DNA from: Candidatus Contendibacter sp.
GTDB lineage: Bacteria; Pseudomonadota; Gammaproteobacteria; Competibacterales; Competibacteraceae
Length of the DNA stretch: 52,587 bases
Direction: 5' to 3'
NCBI GenBank assembly: GCA_029624765.1
Contig: JARSSO010000033.1
Coordinates: forward strand, 1 to 52,587
A program made the translations under genes and the position numbers. Under the pieces are notes generated by a model. It ran no database searches and was not told the origin of the DNA. It worked only from the letters and a program-made list of their open reading frames with translations. Within the stretch, counting starts at the first letter, position 1. The number at the start of each line of letters is the position of its first letter. This document shows positions 11,683 through 23,708 of the stretch, piece by piece.

Positions 11683-12135
11683 TCAGCGGCGACGCAAGGG
11701 CCGGGCGATGATGCCGTCCGTCCATTCCAAAATCGCCCGCACGCGCGGAGTCAACAGGGTCCAGGCCTCGGCGCGGTCCACCCAGCGGTATTCGCTGTGT
11801 TCCGGCCGTCCCAGTTCCGGGTTCGGCGGCAATCGCACCTCGGTGTTCGGCGCCTCGGCGATGTAGTAGCGGGCTATCTTGCGGCCCTGATTGTAAGGAT
11901 GGGTCTCCCGATACACATCGCCCCAGCGGAACCGCAGGCCGGTCAGCGTCGTCTCTTCCTCGACTTCGCGCACGGCTGCTTCCAGCGGCGATTCATCGGC
12001 TTCCACCACGCCCTTGGGAAAATCCCAGTAGTTGTAGGCCCGCAGTAATAGATAATCATAACGGCCATGGTTCCAATGCACCACCACGACCCCGGAAGAC
12101 AAGGTCCGCAAACCGGCCGACCGGGGGTTCGCCAT
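11683..12135 (-). CDS. Nudix hydrolase, Ap4A-type
   Basis: About 150 residues with a Nudix box 'GVVEADESPLEAAVREVEEE' around residues 42-61, followed by Thr where the consensus has Gly. The essential Arg and Glu residues of REVEEE are present. The context 'YWDFPKGVVE' and the pattern of the C-terminal half resemble bis(5'-nucleosyl)-tetraphosphatases of the MutT fold. I chose the ATG at 12135, which lies 20 nt after the hemE stop; the longer frame would overlap hemE. The substrate is an inference. Confidence 0.85.
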   Translation of the reverse strand: MANPRSAGLRTLSSGVVVVHWNHGRYDYLLLRAYNYWDFPKGVVEADESPLEAAVREVEEETTLTGLRFRWGDVYRETHPYNQGRKIARYYIAEAPNTEVRLPPNPELGRPEHSEYRWVDRAEAWTLLTPRVRAILEWTDGIIARPLRRR

Positions 12136-12155
12136 GCGCGTCGCCCCCTTATCCC

Positions 12156-13235
12156 TCACGGCGCGGCGCTCGCATGGCATGGCGCGCTCAGTTCATGCAC
12201 GGCTTCGACCAGGGCCCGGACGGCGTCCGGTTCGACCCCCGGCTGAATGCCGTGGCCGAGATTGAAGACATGGCCGGGACCAGGGCCAAAGTCGGCCAAA
12301 ACCCGCGCGACCTGTTGGCGGATGCGGTCGGGCGTGGCGTACAGCGCGGCGGGGTCGAGATTGCCCTGCAGCGCGACTCGCCCACCCACCCGCCGGCGGG
12401 CTTCGCCCAAGTCCATGGTCCAGTCCACCCCCACCGCGTCGCAGCCGGTCGCGGCGATGTGCTCCAACCAGATCCCGCCACCCTTGGTGAACAGAATCAC
12501 CGGCACCGGCCGCTCCTCCGCCACGCGAGTCAGGTCAGCGACGATTCGCGCCATGTAGGCTAGCGAAAATTCCCGATAGGCGGCTGGCGCGAGAATGCCC
12601 CCCCAGGTGTCGAACACCATCAGCGCCTGCGCGCCCGCCGCCACCTGGGCGTTCAGATAGGCGATCGTCGCCCGGGCTGTTGTGTCCAACAGGCGATGAA
12701 GCGTGTCGGGCTGGTTGTAGAGCAGGCCCTTGATCCGGACGTAATCCTTGCTGGACCCACCCTCGACCATGTAGGTCGCCAAGGTCCATGGACTACCGGC
12801 GAAACCAATCAGCGGGATTCGTCCGGCCAGTTCCCGGCGGATCAGCCGCACCGCGTCGATCACGTAGCGCAGTTCCACCTCGGGGTCGGGAACGCCAAGC
12901 CGGGCAATCTCCGCCGCCGAGCGGAGCGGCCGGGCGAAGCGCGGACCATCGCCCTCGCTGAAGGACAGGCCCAAGCCCATGGCGTCGGGGATGGTCAAGA
13001 TGTCGGAAAACAAAATCGCCGCATCCAGGGGAAACCGCGCCAGCGGCTGCAAGGTGACCTCGCAGGCCAGCTCGGGGGTCTGGCACAGCGTCATGAAACT
13101 GCCGGCGCGCGCGCGCGCGGCGCGGTATTCCGGCAGATAGCGCCCCGCCTGGCGCATCAGCCAGACCGGCGTGACATCCACCGGTTGCCGCAGCAGGGCG
13201 CGCAGCAAGCGGTCGTTGTGGAGGGTGGCGCTCAT
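12156..13235 (-). CDS. hemE: Uroporphyrinogen decarboxylase
   Basis: Removes four carboxyl groups from uroporphyrinogen III to give coproporphyrinogen III in haem synthesis. The start at 13235 aligns the protein with the usual beginning ('[19 protein letters not shown]'). The signature '[13 protein letters not shown]' and the catalytic-site '[19 protein letters not shown]' and '[16 protein letters not shown]' are intact. The C-terminal '[10 protein letters not shown]' is present. Its stop is 20 nt before the Nudix start, so the two are probably co-transcribed. Confidence 0.97.
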   Translation of the reverse strand: MSATLHNDRLLRALLRQPVDVTPVWLMRQAGRYLPEYRAARARAGSFMTLCQTPELACEVTLQPLARFPLDAAILFSDILTIPDAMGLGLSFSEGDGPRFARPLRSAAEIARLGVPDPEVELRYVIDAVRLIRRELAGRIPLIGFAGSPWTLATYMVEGGSSKDYVRIKGLLYNQPDTLHRLLDTTARATIAYLNAQVAAGAQALMVFDTWGGILAPAAYREFSLAYMARIVADLTRVAEERPVPVILFTKGGGIWLEHIAATGCDAVGVDWTMDLGEARRRVGGRVALQGNLDPAALYATPDRIRQQVARVLADFGPGPGHVFNLGHGIQPGVEPDAVRALVEAVHELSAPCHASAAP

Positions 13236-13341
13236 GAGTTTTCGCGTCGGGGTGCCGGACATTGGGCAGTCATTCTAAGCCAAGTGTGCCAAGGTTCCGA
13301 CACGGCGTCCATGCGTGGATGGGGAATCCAGGCGCGCGGTT

Positions 13342-13370
13342 TTGACAGCGACCGGTTTACATAAGAAAAT
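13342..13370 (+). promoter_or_regulatory. Putative sigma-70 promoter
   Basis: A perfect -35 TTGACA (13342-13347), a 17-nt spacer and a weak -10 GAAAAT (13365-13370) precede the Uma2-family gene, leaving about 30 nt of leader with an AGGAGG ribosome site. Confidence 0.5.
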
Positions 13371-13407
13371 CAGGATGCTGAACCCTATTCGTATCAGGAG
13401 GCCCGCC

Positions 13408-14196
13408 ATGACCGACCAACCTCGCCGCATCCATCACGGCCCTTTTCGCGCCGATCAGTTGCGCGACGGCGACCGGTACGAGCTTTCCAACGGCCATCCC
13501 ATCTACTGCGCCCCCGCCGGCTGGCAACACGGTTCGGGCAGCGTCACCGGCGGTCTGGTGCTGGACAGCGACCCCGATGTGCAGTGGACCGGCGCCGATG
13601 TCGGCATCAGCCCCGAAGCGGGGACGTTGCGGGCACCGGACGTGGTGGTGCGGGCGACGTCGCCCAGTGGCGACGGCACGTGGTTGACGGAGGCGCCGCC
13701 CCTGGCGGTCGAATACGCCGGCCCCGGTCAGGACGAACGTGATTTGAAGATCAAGATCGCTGAGTTGCTGGCGGCCGGTACGCGCCAGGTATGGGTGGTG
13801 CGGCTGGTGGAACCACAGCGGGTCGAAGCGTATCGCGCCGGTGAACCGATGAAAGTCCATACCGCCGCCGACATGCTGGAGGCGCCGGGGATCCTGCGCA
13901 ATCCGGTGCCGGTGCGGGCGCTGTTCGACCGGGAAGCAGCGCACGATGTGGTGCTGCGCAATCTGCTGCAACGTCGAGGTTATGCGAGCCTGAACGACGT
14001 TCGTGTGGAAGGCCGCGAGGAAGGCCGCGAAGAAGGAATGGTCGACGCCATCCTAACCTTGCTGCGAGGACGGAGACTGGCGGTGGACGCCACGGTCGAG
14101 GCGCGTTTGCGAGCCTGCCATGACCGGGAGACCCTGCGGCGCTGGTTGCTGAACGCGGCCCAAGCCGAACGGGCCGATGGAATTTTCGACCGCTAA
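13408..14196 (+). CDS. Uma2-family (DUF820) nuclease-fold protein
   Basis: A 262-residue protein of the Uma2 family, a PD-(D/E)XK nuclease-like fold that is common in bacteria but of unknown role. The fold's core appears as 'DVGISPEAGTLRAPDVVV' and 'PLAVEYAGP' followed by 'KIKIAELLAAGTRQVWVV', where the usual Pro-Asp and Glu positions can be seen. The C-terminal part is a charged helical tail with a duplicated Gly-Arg-Glu-Glu unit near residue 213. AGGAGG precedes the ATG at 13408. It stands alone, between divergent hemE and tRNA-Arg. Confidence 0.8.
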   Translation: MTDQPRRIHHGPFRADQLRDGDRYELSNGHPIYCAPAGWQHGSGSVTGGLVLDSDPDVQWTGADVGISPEAGTLRAPDVVVRATSPSGDGTWLTEAPPLAVEYAGPGQDERDLKIKIAELLAAGTRQVWVVRLVEPQRVEAYRAGEPMKVHTAADMLEAPGILRNPVPVRALFDREAAHDVVLRNLLQRRGYASLNDVRVEGREEGREEGMVDAILTLLRGRRLAVDATVEARLRACHDRETLRRWLLNAAQAERADGIFDR

Positions 14197-14201
14197 AGAC
14201 G

Positions 14202-14223
14202 TTCCCTGCCGCCTTGCAGGGAA
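14202..14223 (+). other. Hairpin after the Uma2-family gene
   Basis: An 8-bp stem (TTCCCTGC / GCAGGGAA) with a 6-nt loop begins six nt after the stop codon. It lacks a T-tract, so it may be a weak or Rho-assisted terminator. Confidence 0.35.
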
Positions 14224-14380
14224 GAGATGGGCCGGCGAGAAGCGGTTTCGAACGCAACAGCCCTCGCCGCCTTTCCGCCGTCCCGAGTCGATCAGGAGGA
14301 ACAGGTGAGCAGTAGATCGCTGGATCGCGCGGAAATTGACAAGGGATTTTCCAGTCCGCATAATCCGCCTCCCGCTTAAC

Positions 14381-14457
14381 GCGCCCGTAGCTCAGTTGGA
14401 TAGAGTACTTGGCTACGAACCAAGGGGTCGGGAGTTCGAATCTCTCCGGGCGCGCCA
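14381..14457 (+). tRNA. tRNA-Arg (anticodon ACG)
   Basis: Acceptor arms GCGCCCG / CGGGCGC, D-arm GCTC..GAGT, anticodon stem CTTGG / CCAAG with loop CTACGAA giving ACG (A34 is normally edited to inosine by TadA), T-arm with TTCGAAT, discriminator G and encoded CCA. The total is 77 nt. Confidence 0.95.
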
Positions 14458-14465
14458 AATCGATC

Positions 14466-14500
14466 AACGGCTTGGCTGATTCCCGCCAAGCCGTTTTTCT
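14466..14500 (+). terminator. Rho-independent terminator after tRNA-Arg
   Basis: A 10-bp perfect stem (AACGGCTTGG / CCAAGCCGTT) with a 10-nt loop is followed by TTTCT and more pyrimidines. It begins nine nt after the CCA end. Confidence 0.9.
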
Positions 14501-14503
14501 TTC

Positions 14504-14845
14504 CACGAATCTTCACGCGCCGGACGCGGCCCGGATGTTTCGCCAGCCCGCCCAGTTCGGCCACCGTGGGGCGCGATCGCCCTGCCCACCGTTTCCCCAT
14601 CCTCCGTCGGCTCTCCACGCTCGCAAGCCGAGCGCCATTCATTTTCCGCTAGAATCTTCTATCCTTACTACCTTCGATGGAGCGAAACGGCTGGCTCTGT
14701 ACAACCTCCAGCCCGTGCCCATACTTGAGAAATCACCGAGAACAACGACCGCGGACGGCCACGCGGCTGGCAAGCACCCCGGTGCTTCCCGTCTCCCAGG
14801 GATGGAGGGTCAACCCTCACCACCAAACGATTGCTAAAGAGAAGC
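14504..14845. other. Leader region of the GltD-NifJ cluster
   Basis: About 340 nt with no supported gene. It presumably carries the promoter of the redox cluster that follows, but I see no convincing -35/-10 pair or known riboswitch. Confidence 0.4.
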
Positions 14846-16504
14846 ATGATGACCGACAAGCCCATCAACATGACGCGCCCGCTGGATCTGACGCACGAGA
14901 AGCGCAATGTTGGCCCGCAACGCATTCAGCGGCCGATCTACGCGGATCTGCTGCCCACCTGCAACAACGCCTGTCCGGCGGGCGAAAATATCCAGGCCTG
15001 GCTGGCGCACGCCCAGGCCGGCCGGTTCAAGGAAGCCTGGCAAAGCCTGACCGAGAACAACCCGATGCCGGCCATCCACGGCCGGGTGTGCTACCACCCC
15101 TGCGAGACCGCCTGCAACCGGGGCAGGCTGGATTCCTCGGTCAGCATCCACGCCGTCGAACGTTTCCTGGGCGATCTGGCCATTCAGGAAGACTGGCAAT
15201 TCACCGTGACCGCCCCCCCCAGCGGCAAGCGGGTGCTGGTGGTCGGCGCCGGCCCCAGCGGCTTGTCCGCCGCCTACCATCTGACCCGACTGGGCCACGA
15301 GGTCGAAATCCACGAGGCCGGGCCGATGGCCGGCGGCATGATGCATTTCGGCATCCCCGCCTACCGGTTGCCGCGCGACGTGCTGGACGCCGAGATCAAG
15401 CGCATCGAAAACATGGGCGTCAAGATCGTCCTCAACCACCGGGTCACCGATCTGGTGGCCGAGAAGGACGACGGCGATTTCGACGCGGTCTTCATCGCCA
15501 TCGGGGCCCATATCAGCAAGCGCACCGACATCCCGGCCCGCGACGCCGGCAAGATGCTCGACGCGCTGAGTTTCCTCAAGGACGTGGAGAGCGGCAACGC
15601 GCCCAAGCTGGGCCGCCGGGTGGCCATCTACGGCGGCGGCAACACCGCCATGGACGCCGCCCGGGTCGCCAAGCGCCTGGGCTACGAGCCCTTGATCATT
15701 TATCGCCGCGACCGCGCCCACATGCCGGCCCACGACTTTGAGGCCACCGAGGCGCTTGAGGAAGACGTCAAGATCCACTGGCTGCGCACCATCAAGAACA
15801 TTGAGGAAACCACCTTCACCGTCGAGGTGATGGAGGTGGACGAGAAAGGTCGGCCCCGTCCCACCGGTCAGTTCGAGACGCTGGAAGCCGACGCGCTGAT
15901 CATGGCGCTGGGTCAGGACGTGGATACCAGTTTCATGCAAAAGGTGCCCGGCCTGCAATTTAAGGAAGATGGCGTGGTGCTGGTCGACGAGCGGATGATG
16001 ACCGGCTGTCCGGGACTGTTCGCCGGCGGCGACATGGTGCCGTCCGACCGTACCGTCACCATCGGGGTCGGTCACGGCAAGAAGGCCGCCCGCAACATCG
16101 ACGCCTGGTTGCGGGGCGATGCCTACGCCAAGCCGCCCAAGCACGACTTGGCCACCTTCGACAAGCTGCACGTCTGGTACTACACCGACGCCGCCCAGCG
16201 CCCGCAAGGCCACCTGGACATGAAGAAACGCATCAGCGGCTTCGAGGAGGTTGTGGCGGGCCTGAGCCAGAAAGAGGCGCTGTACGAGGCCAAGCGCTGC
16301 CTGTCCTGCGGTAACTGCTACGAGTGCGACGGCTGCTACGGCGCCTGCCCGGAGGACGCCATCATCAAGCTGGGGCCGGGTCGGCGCTACCGCTACAACT
16401 ACGATCTTTGCACCGGCTGCGCGGTGTGCTTCGAGCAGTGCCCGTGTCACGCCATCGAGATGATCCCCGAGCCCCCGACGGAAACGGCGGAGCGAACCGG
16501 CTAA
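14846..16504 (+). CDS. GltD-like NAD(P)H oxidoreductase with C-terminal ferredoxin domain
   Basis: A 552-residue flavo/iron-sulfur protein related to the glutamate synthase small subunit. In order it has an N-terminal Fe-S domain ('CNNACPAG', 'CYHPCETAC'), an FAD-binding 'VVGAGPSGLSAAYHL' near residue 135, and an NAD(P)H-binding 'AIYGGGNTAMDAARVAKRLG'. A C-terminal two-cluster ferredoxin module follows ('CLSCGNCYECDGC' and 'CTGCAVCFEQCP'). Such proteins move electrons between NAD(P)H and ferredoxin or a partner enzyme. With nifJ 136 nt downstream, the likely job is to exchange electrons between NADPH and the ferredoxin pool used by NifJ. No glutamate synthase large subunit is nearby, so glutamate synthesis is unlikely. 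Confidence 0.88.
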   Translation: MMTDKPINMTRPLDLTHEKRNVGPQRIQRPIYADLLPTCNNACPAGENIQAWLAHAQAGRFKEAWQSLTENNPMPAIHGRVCYHPCETACNRGRLDSSVSIHAVERFLGDLAIQEDWQFTVTAPPSGKRVLVVGAGPSGLSAAYHLTRLGHEVEIHEAGPMAGGMMHFGIPAYRLPRDVLDAEIKRIENMGVKIVLNHRVTDLVAEKDDGDFDAVFIAIGAHISKRTDIPARDAGKMLDALSFLKDVESGNAPKLGRRVAIYGGGNTAMDAARVAKRLGYEPLIIYRRDRAHMPAHDFEATEALEEDVKIHWLRTIKNIEETTFTVEVMEVDEKGRPRPTGQFETLEADALIMALGQDVDTSFMQKVPGLQFKEDGVVLVDERMMTGCPGLFAGGDMVPSDRTVTIGVGHGKKAARNIDAWLRGDAYAKPPKHDLATFDKLHVWYYTDAAQRPQGHLDMKKRISGFEEVVAGLSQKEALYEAKRCLSCGNCYECDGCYGACPEDAIIKLGPGRRYRYNYDLCTGCAVCFEQCPCHAIEMIPEPPTETAERTG

Positions 16505-16640
16505 CCACGACAGCGGGAGCCGGTGGCCGGGCGATTTCAGTGGTTATCGTCGGCCGGCTCGCGCCAAGCCTTCGCTGAAAGGCTTACTCGAAAAAACCCA
16601 TCGCCCGCCACCTGAGACGGGCCCAGAGAAGAGAAGCGCA

Positions 16641-20225
<3,585 letters not shown>

Positions 20226-20306
20226 GGGCGCGCGGCGGATTCCGGGCCGGTTGGACCGGAAATCCGCCCGCCATCCGCATCCCGAAATGAATCTTAAGGA
20301 ATCATC

Positions 20307-21308
20307 ATGGACTTACGAACCACTTACATGGGGATGGAACTGAAGCATCCCATCGTGGCGTCGGCTTCGCCGCTGTCTGGGAGCGTGGCCAACATCAAGC
20401 GTTTGGAGGACGCCGGCGCGGCGGCCGTGGTCATGTTCTCGCTGTTCGAGGAACAGTTGAAGCATGAAAGCGCGGCGCTGGAGTATCTGATGACGGCCGG
20501 CACCGAAAGCTTCGCCGAATCGCTGAGCTATTTTCCGGAGATGGACGACTACACGGTTGGGCCAGACAGTTACCTGGATCTGCTGCGGCGGGCCTCGGAA
20601 GCCGTGGACATCCCGATCATCGGCAGCTTGAACGGCATCACCAACACCGGCTGGATCGAATACGCCCAGTTGATGCAGGAAGCGGGAGCACAGGGCATCG
20701 AACTGAATATCTATTACATCCCCGCCGACCTGACCACCAGCGGCCGCGAGGTCGAGGACCGCTACGTCGAGATCGTCAAGGCGGTGAAAGCAGCGGTCAC
20801 CGTGCCGGTGGCGGTGAAGTTGAGCCCGTTCTTCAGCGCCATCGGCTCGATGGCCAAGACGCTGGACGATGCCGGGGCCGACGCATTGGTGCTGTTCAAC
20901 CGGTTCTATCAACCCGACTTCGATCTGGAGAAGCTGGAAGTCGCGCCGAACCTGCAACTGAGCGCGCCGGATGAAATTCGCCTGCCGCTGCTTTGGCTGG
21001 CCATCTTGTACGGACGGCTGCGGGCGTCGCTGGGCGCCACTCGCGGCGTGCATACGCCGGTGGAGGTGGTGAAGTACCTGATGGCGGGCGCGGACGTGGT
21101 GATGACCACATCGGCCCTGCTCAAGAACGGTGTCGATTATCTGACCACCCTGCGCGACGGGCTGCGAACCTGGATGGAGATGCATCACTACGTGTCGGTG
21201 GCGCAGATGAAGGGTTCGATGAGTCAGCGCAATGTCGCCGACCCAACCGCGTTCGAGCGCGCCAACTACATCAAGACCCTGGAAAGCTACAAGGGCGATT
21301 ACATCTGA
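20307..21308 (+). CDS. Dihydroorotate dehydrogenase-like flavoprotein
   Basis: A 333-residue TIM-barrel flavoprotein similar to class 1 dihydroorotate dehydrogenases and the PreA subunit. 'YMGMELKHPIVASASPL' at the start, 'GAQGIELNIYYIP', 'VPVAVKLSPFF' and 'ADALVLFNRFY' form the FMN-binding barrel. The FMN phosphate-binding segment 'YLMAGADVVMTTSALLKNG' is also seen. The catalytic Cys/Ser loop of true PyrD cannot be identified with confidence, so the substrate is unknown. It follows nifJ by 81 nt and shares its terminator, so it is probably a member of the same redox cluster rather than the pyrimidine enzyme. Confidence 0.85.
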   Translation: MDLRTTYMGMELKHPIVASASPLSGSVANIKRLEDAGAAAVVMFSLFEEQLKHESAALEYLMTAGTESFAESLSYFPEMDDYTVGPDSYLDLLRRASEAVDIPIIGSLNGITNTGWIEYAQLMQEAGAQGIELNIYYIPADLTTSGREVEDRYVEIVKAVKAAVTVPVAVKLSPFFSAIGSMAKTLDDAGADALVLFNRFYQPDFDLEKLEVAPNLQLSAPDEIRLPLLWLAILYGRLRASLGATRGVHTPVEVVKYLMAGADVVMTTSALLKNGVDYLTTLRDGLRTWMEMHHYVSVAQMKGSMSQRNVADPTAFERANYIKTLESYKGDYI

Positions 21309-21340
21309 CCGACCTATTGGATTTCGCTTGGAGGTTTTGG

Positions 21341-21370
21341 GGGATTGCGGATGCAATCCCTCTTTTTCTT
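21341..21370 (+). terminator. Rho-independent terminator of the redox cluster
   Basis: An 8-bp perfect stem (GGGATTGC / GCAATCCC) with a GGAT tetraloop is followed by TCTTTTTCTT, 33 nt after the stop codon. Confidence 0.9.
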
Positions 21371-21465
21371 GGCGACCCCCGCGCTGACCATGGAGCGATT
21401 CAAGATTGTCGGGCTGTAAACGCCCAGACCCCCTCCGGTTTGCCCAGTTTTGCTGGACTTCGTTC

Positions 21466-21511
21466 CTCAGCCCATCCTACAGCCATTTGTTTTTCCTTAG
21501 GATGGGCTGAG
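21466..21511. repeat. Inverted repeat, MITE- or REP-like
   Basis: Two perfect 14-bp arms (CTCAGCCCATCCTA at 21466-21479 and its complement at 21498-21511) surround an 18-nt T-rich loop. Similar 'TAGGATGGGCTGAG' hairpins occur as dispersed repeats in many proteobacteria. It lies in the 270-nt gap just before the defence island, between the terminator at 21341 and the methylase start, and may mark the island edge. Confidence 0.6.
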
Positions 21512-21580
21512 CGTAGCGTCCGAGTGTCGGGGGAGGGAGTTTGAACGGTTACGACCGAGGATGGAAATCTCCTGTCCACA

Positions 21581-23236
21581 ATGTCACCTGTGACAAATCC
21601 GGATATGCAGATCCGGGTGATGGACCTGTTTGCGGGTCCCGGTGGTCTGGGCGAAGGCTTTGCGACCTTTGAATTGCCGTCCGGCCAGCGGCCATTCCGG
21701 ATCATCGCGTCGGTGGAAAAGGATTCCGCCGCCTGCCGGACGCTGCGGCTGCGCGGGCTCTACCGCCGGCTGGCGCAGACCGGCGACCGGCCGACGCTGG
21801 ACGCCTACTACGCCTATGTGCGGGGCGAGCGGGAATCGCCGGTCGATCCCGACAGCCCGGTGGCCCGGACCGCCTGGCAGCAGGCCAGCGAGGAGGTTCT
21901 GGAACAGACCCTGGGTGAGCCCGACACCGGCCCGGTGCTGCAAAAGGCCATTGGCCGGGCTGGCGTCAGTCGCAAAACGCCGCTGGTACTGATCGGCGGC
22001 CCGCCCTGTCAGGCCTATTCCACGGTCGGCCGCTCCCGTAATGCCGGCACGGCGGGTTACCAGCCCGAGCAGGATGGCCGCCATTTTCTTTACCGGGTCT
22101 ATCTGGATCTGCTGCGGGACTACCGCCCGGTGGCGTTCGTGATGGAAAACGTCAAGGGTATGCTGTCCGCCCGTATTGGGGGCCGGCCGCTGTTTCCCCG
22201 CATCCTCCAGGACCTGACCAGTCCGGCGGTCGCGGGTGGTCAGGACGGCCGGCGGGTCCATCCCCGTTATCGGATTTACTCGCTGGTCGATCCGTGTTCG
22301 TACCGGCATGACCAGAATCCCGACTCGATCCAGCCCGGACGGTTCATCATTCAGGCCGAGTACTACGGTATTCCCCAGACCCGGCATCGCGTGATCCTGT
22401 TTGGATTGCTTGAAGAACTGGCGGATGTCTTTGACCGCCAGGGCGGTGTGTTCCCGCGCCTCAGTCCGTTGACCGGTCCGGACAGCCGCCTGTCGAACGT
22501 GACCACCCGCCAGGCGCTGGCCGGGCTGCCGCCGCTGCGCAGCGGGCTGTCCTGGCTCCAGACCGCCTATCCGGCCGGCGACTGGCGCCAGACGCTGACC
22601 GCCCTGGCGGCGGATTTCGGGCCGGTGATCGACGATCCGGAACTGCGAGCGGCCTTCGTGCAGGCAGCATTGCAGGCTGCCGCCGCGGACCTGCCGACGG
22701 GCGGGCGCAGCGTGCCGGACGCAGACCGGACCGCAGACCGGGTGGCCTTGCCGGCCGAACTTATCGCCTGGTACCACGGTTCCGACCCGCCACTGGTGCT
22801 GAACCACGAAACCCGCAACCACATGCCGGAGGACCTGGCGCGCTATCTGTACTGTGCCGTGTATGCCCGGCTGAAAGGCGTTTCACCCAAGGCGGCCCAG
22901 TTTCCCGCCGCGCTGGCGCCCCGCCACCAGAACTGGGAAACCGGCAAGTTCGACGACCGGTTCCGGGTGCAGGTCGCCGAGCAGCCGGCCACGACGGTGA
23001 TGAGCCACATGGCGAAGGACGGCCACTATTTCATCCACTATGACCCGGTTCAGTGTCGCAGCCTGACCGTGCGCGAGGCCGCCCGCCTGCAAACCTTCCC
23101 GGACAGCTATTTCTTCGAGGGTAACCGAACCCAGCAGTACACCCAGGTCGGCAATGCGGTGCCGCCCTTCCTGGCACGGCAGATTGCCGGCGTGGTCTGG
23201 GCGCTGCTGCGGCAACTGGGCTATGGAGTGCCCTGA
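21581..23236 (+). CDS. DNA (cytosine-5-)-methyltransferase
   Basis: A 551-residue C5-cytosine methylase. Motif I 'DLFAGPGGLGEGF' (residues 15-27) binds AdoMet. Motif IV 'GGPPCQAYS' (139-147) carries the catalytic Cys, motif VI is 'ENVKG' (189-193), motif VIII 'QTRHRVILFG', and motif X 'QVGNAVPPFLA' near the C-terminus. The target-recognition region between VIII and IX is long (about 180 residues); the target cannot be read from it. In the MORC-Z1 type islands this enzyme is thought to mark self DNA. Vsr follows after a single base. The start at 21581 lacks a strong ribosome site, and an ATG 24 nt downstream is an alternative. Confidence 0.95.
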   Translation: MSPVTNPDMQIRVMDLFAGPGGLGEGFATFELPSGQRPFRIIASVEKDSAACRTLRLRGLYRRLAQTGDRPTLDAYYAYVRGERESPVDPDSPVARTAWQQASEEVLEQTLGEPDTGPVLQKAIGRAGVSRKTPLVLIGGPPCQAYSTVGRSRNAGTAGYQPEQDGRHFLYRVYLDLLRDYRPVAFVMENVKGMLSARIGGRPLFPRILQDLTSPAVAGGQDGRRVHPRYRIYSLVDPCSYRHDQNPDSIQPGRFIIQAEYYGIPQTRHRVILFGLLEELADVFDRQGGVFPRLSPLTGPDSRLSNVTTRQALAGLPPLRSGLSWLQTAYPAGDWRQTLTALAADFGPVIDDPELRAAFVQAALQAAAADLPTGGRSVPDADRTADRVALPAELIAWYHGSDPPLVLNHETRNHMPEDLARYLYCAVYARLKGVSPKAAQFPAALAPRHQNWETGKFDDRFRVQVAEQPATTVMSHMAKDGHYFIHYDPVQCRSLTVREAARLQTFPDSYFFEGNRTQQYTQVGNAVPPFLARQIAGVVWALLRQLGYGVP

Positions 23237-23237
23237 G

Positions 23238-23675
23238 ATGACCGACATTGTGGATCCGGCAACTCGTTCCCGGATGATGGCTGGTATTCGCAACCGGGAT
23301 ACCGCACCGGAAATGGCGGTTCGGCGCGAATTGTACAGCCTGGGTATCCATTACCGTTTGCACAATGGCAAGTTGCCTGGCCGACCCGATATCGTCATTC
23401 GCCGGTTGCACACCGTGATTTTCGTCCACGGCTGCTATTGGCACCGCCACCCCGGTTGCCGGCTGGCCTATACCCCGAAATCCAATGTCGAGTTCTGGCA
23501 ACGCAAGCTGGAAGGCAATGCGATACGGGACATCGAAAACCAGGCGCGCTTGATCGAAATGGGCTGGCGGGTGATTGTTATCTGGGAATGTGAAGTCCAT
23601 GACCGTACCGCTTTGCGGGAACGGCTCGCCAAGCTGTTGGGCATGGAGTCGGAGGCGGAAGGAATCACGGAGTAA
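23238..23675 (+). CDS. vsr: Very short patch repair endonuclease
   Basis: A 145-residue Vsr nuclease, which nicks beside T:G mismatches left when methylated cytosine deaminates. The family features are 'TRSRMMAGIRNRDTAPE', the catalytic 'LPGRPDIV' Asp, and 'FVHGCYWHRHPGC' with metal and zinc ligands. 'GWRVIVIWECEV' completes the zinc site. The longer open frame starts inside the methylase gene; the ATG at 23238, one base after the methylase stop, is the family start. Its pairing with a C5 methylase explains its job: repair of mutations at the methylated sites. Confidence 0.95.
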   Translation: MTDIVDPATRSRMMAGIRNRDTAPEMAVRRELYSLGIHYRLHNGKLPGRPDIVIRRLHTVIFVHGCYWHRHPGCRLAYTPKSNVEFWQRKLEGNAIRDIENQARLIEMGWRVIVIWECEVHDRTALRERLAKLLGMESEAEGITE

Positions 23676-23708
23676 TTTTGTCCGGCCACGTTTCTCCGGT
23701 AGCGAAAA

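Noticed and set aside
14834..16450. 538-residue minus-strand frame opposite the GltD-like gene
   Set aside because: Antisense shadow; the plus-strand protein has complete cofactor motifs.
21309..21580. Small gene between the redox cluster and the methylase
   Set aside because: Only a terminator and an inverted repeat are present; short frames lack ribosome sites and any recognisable sequence.
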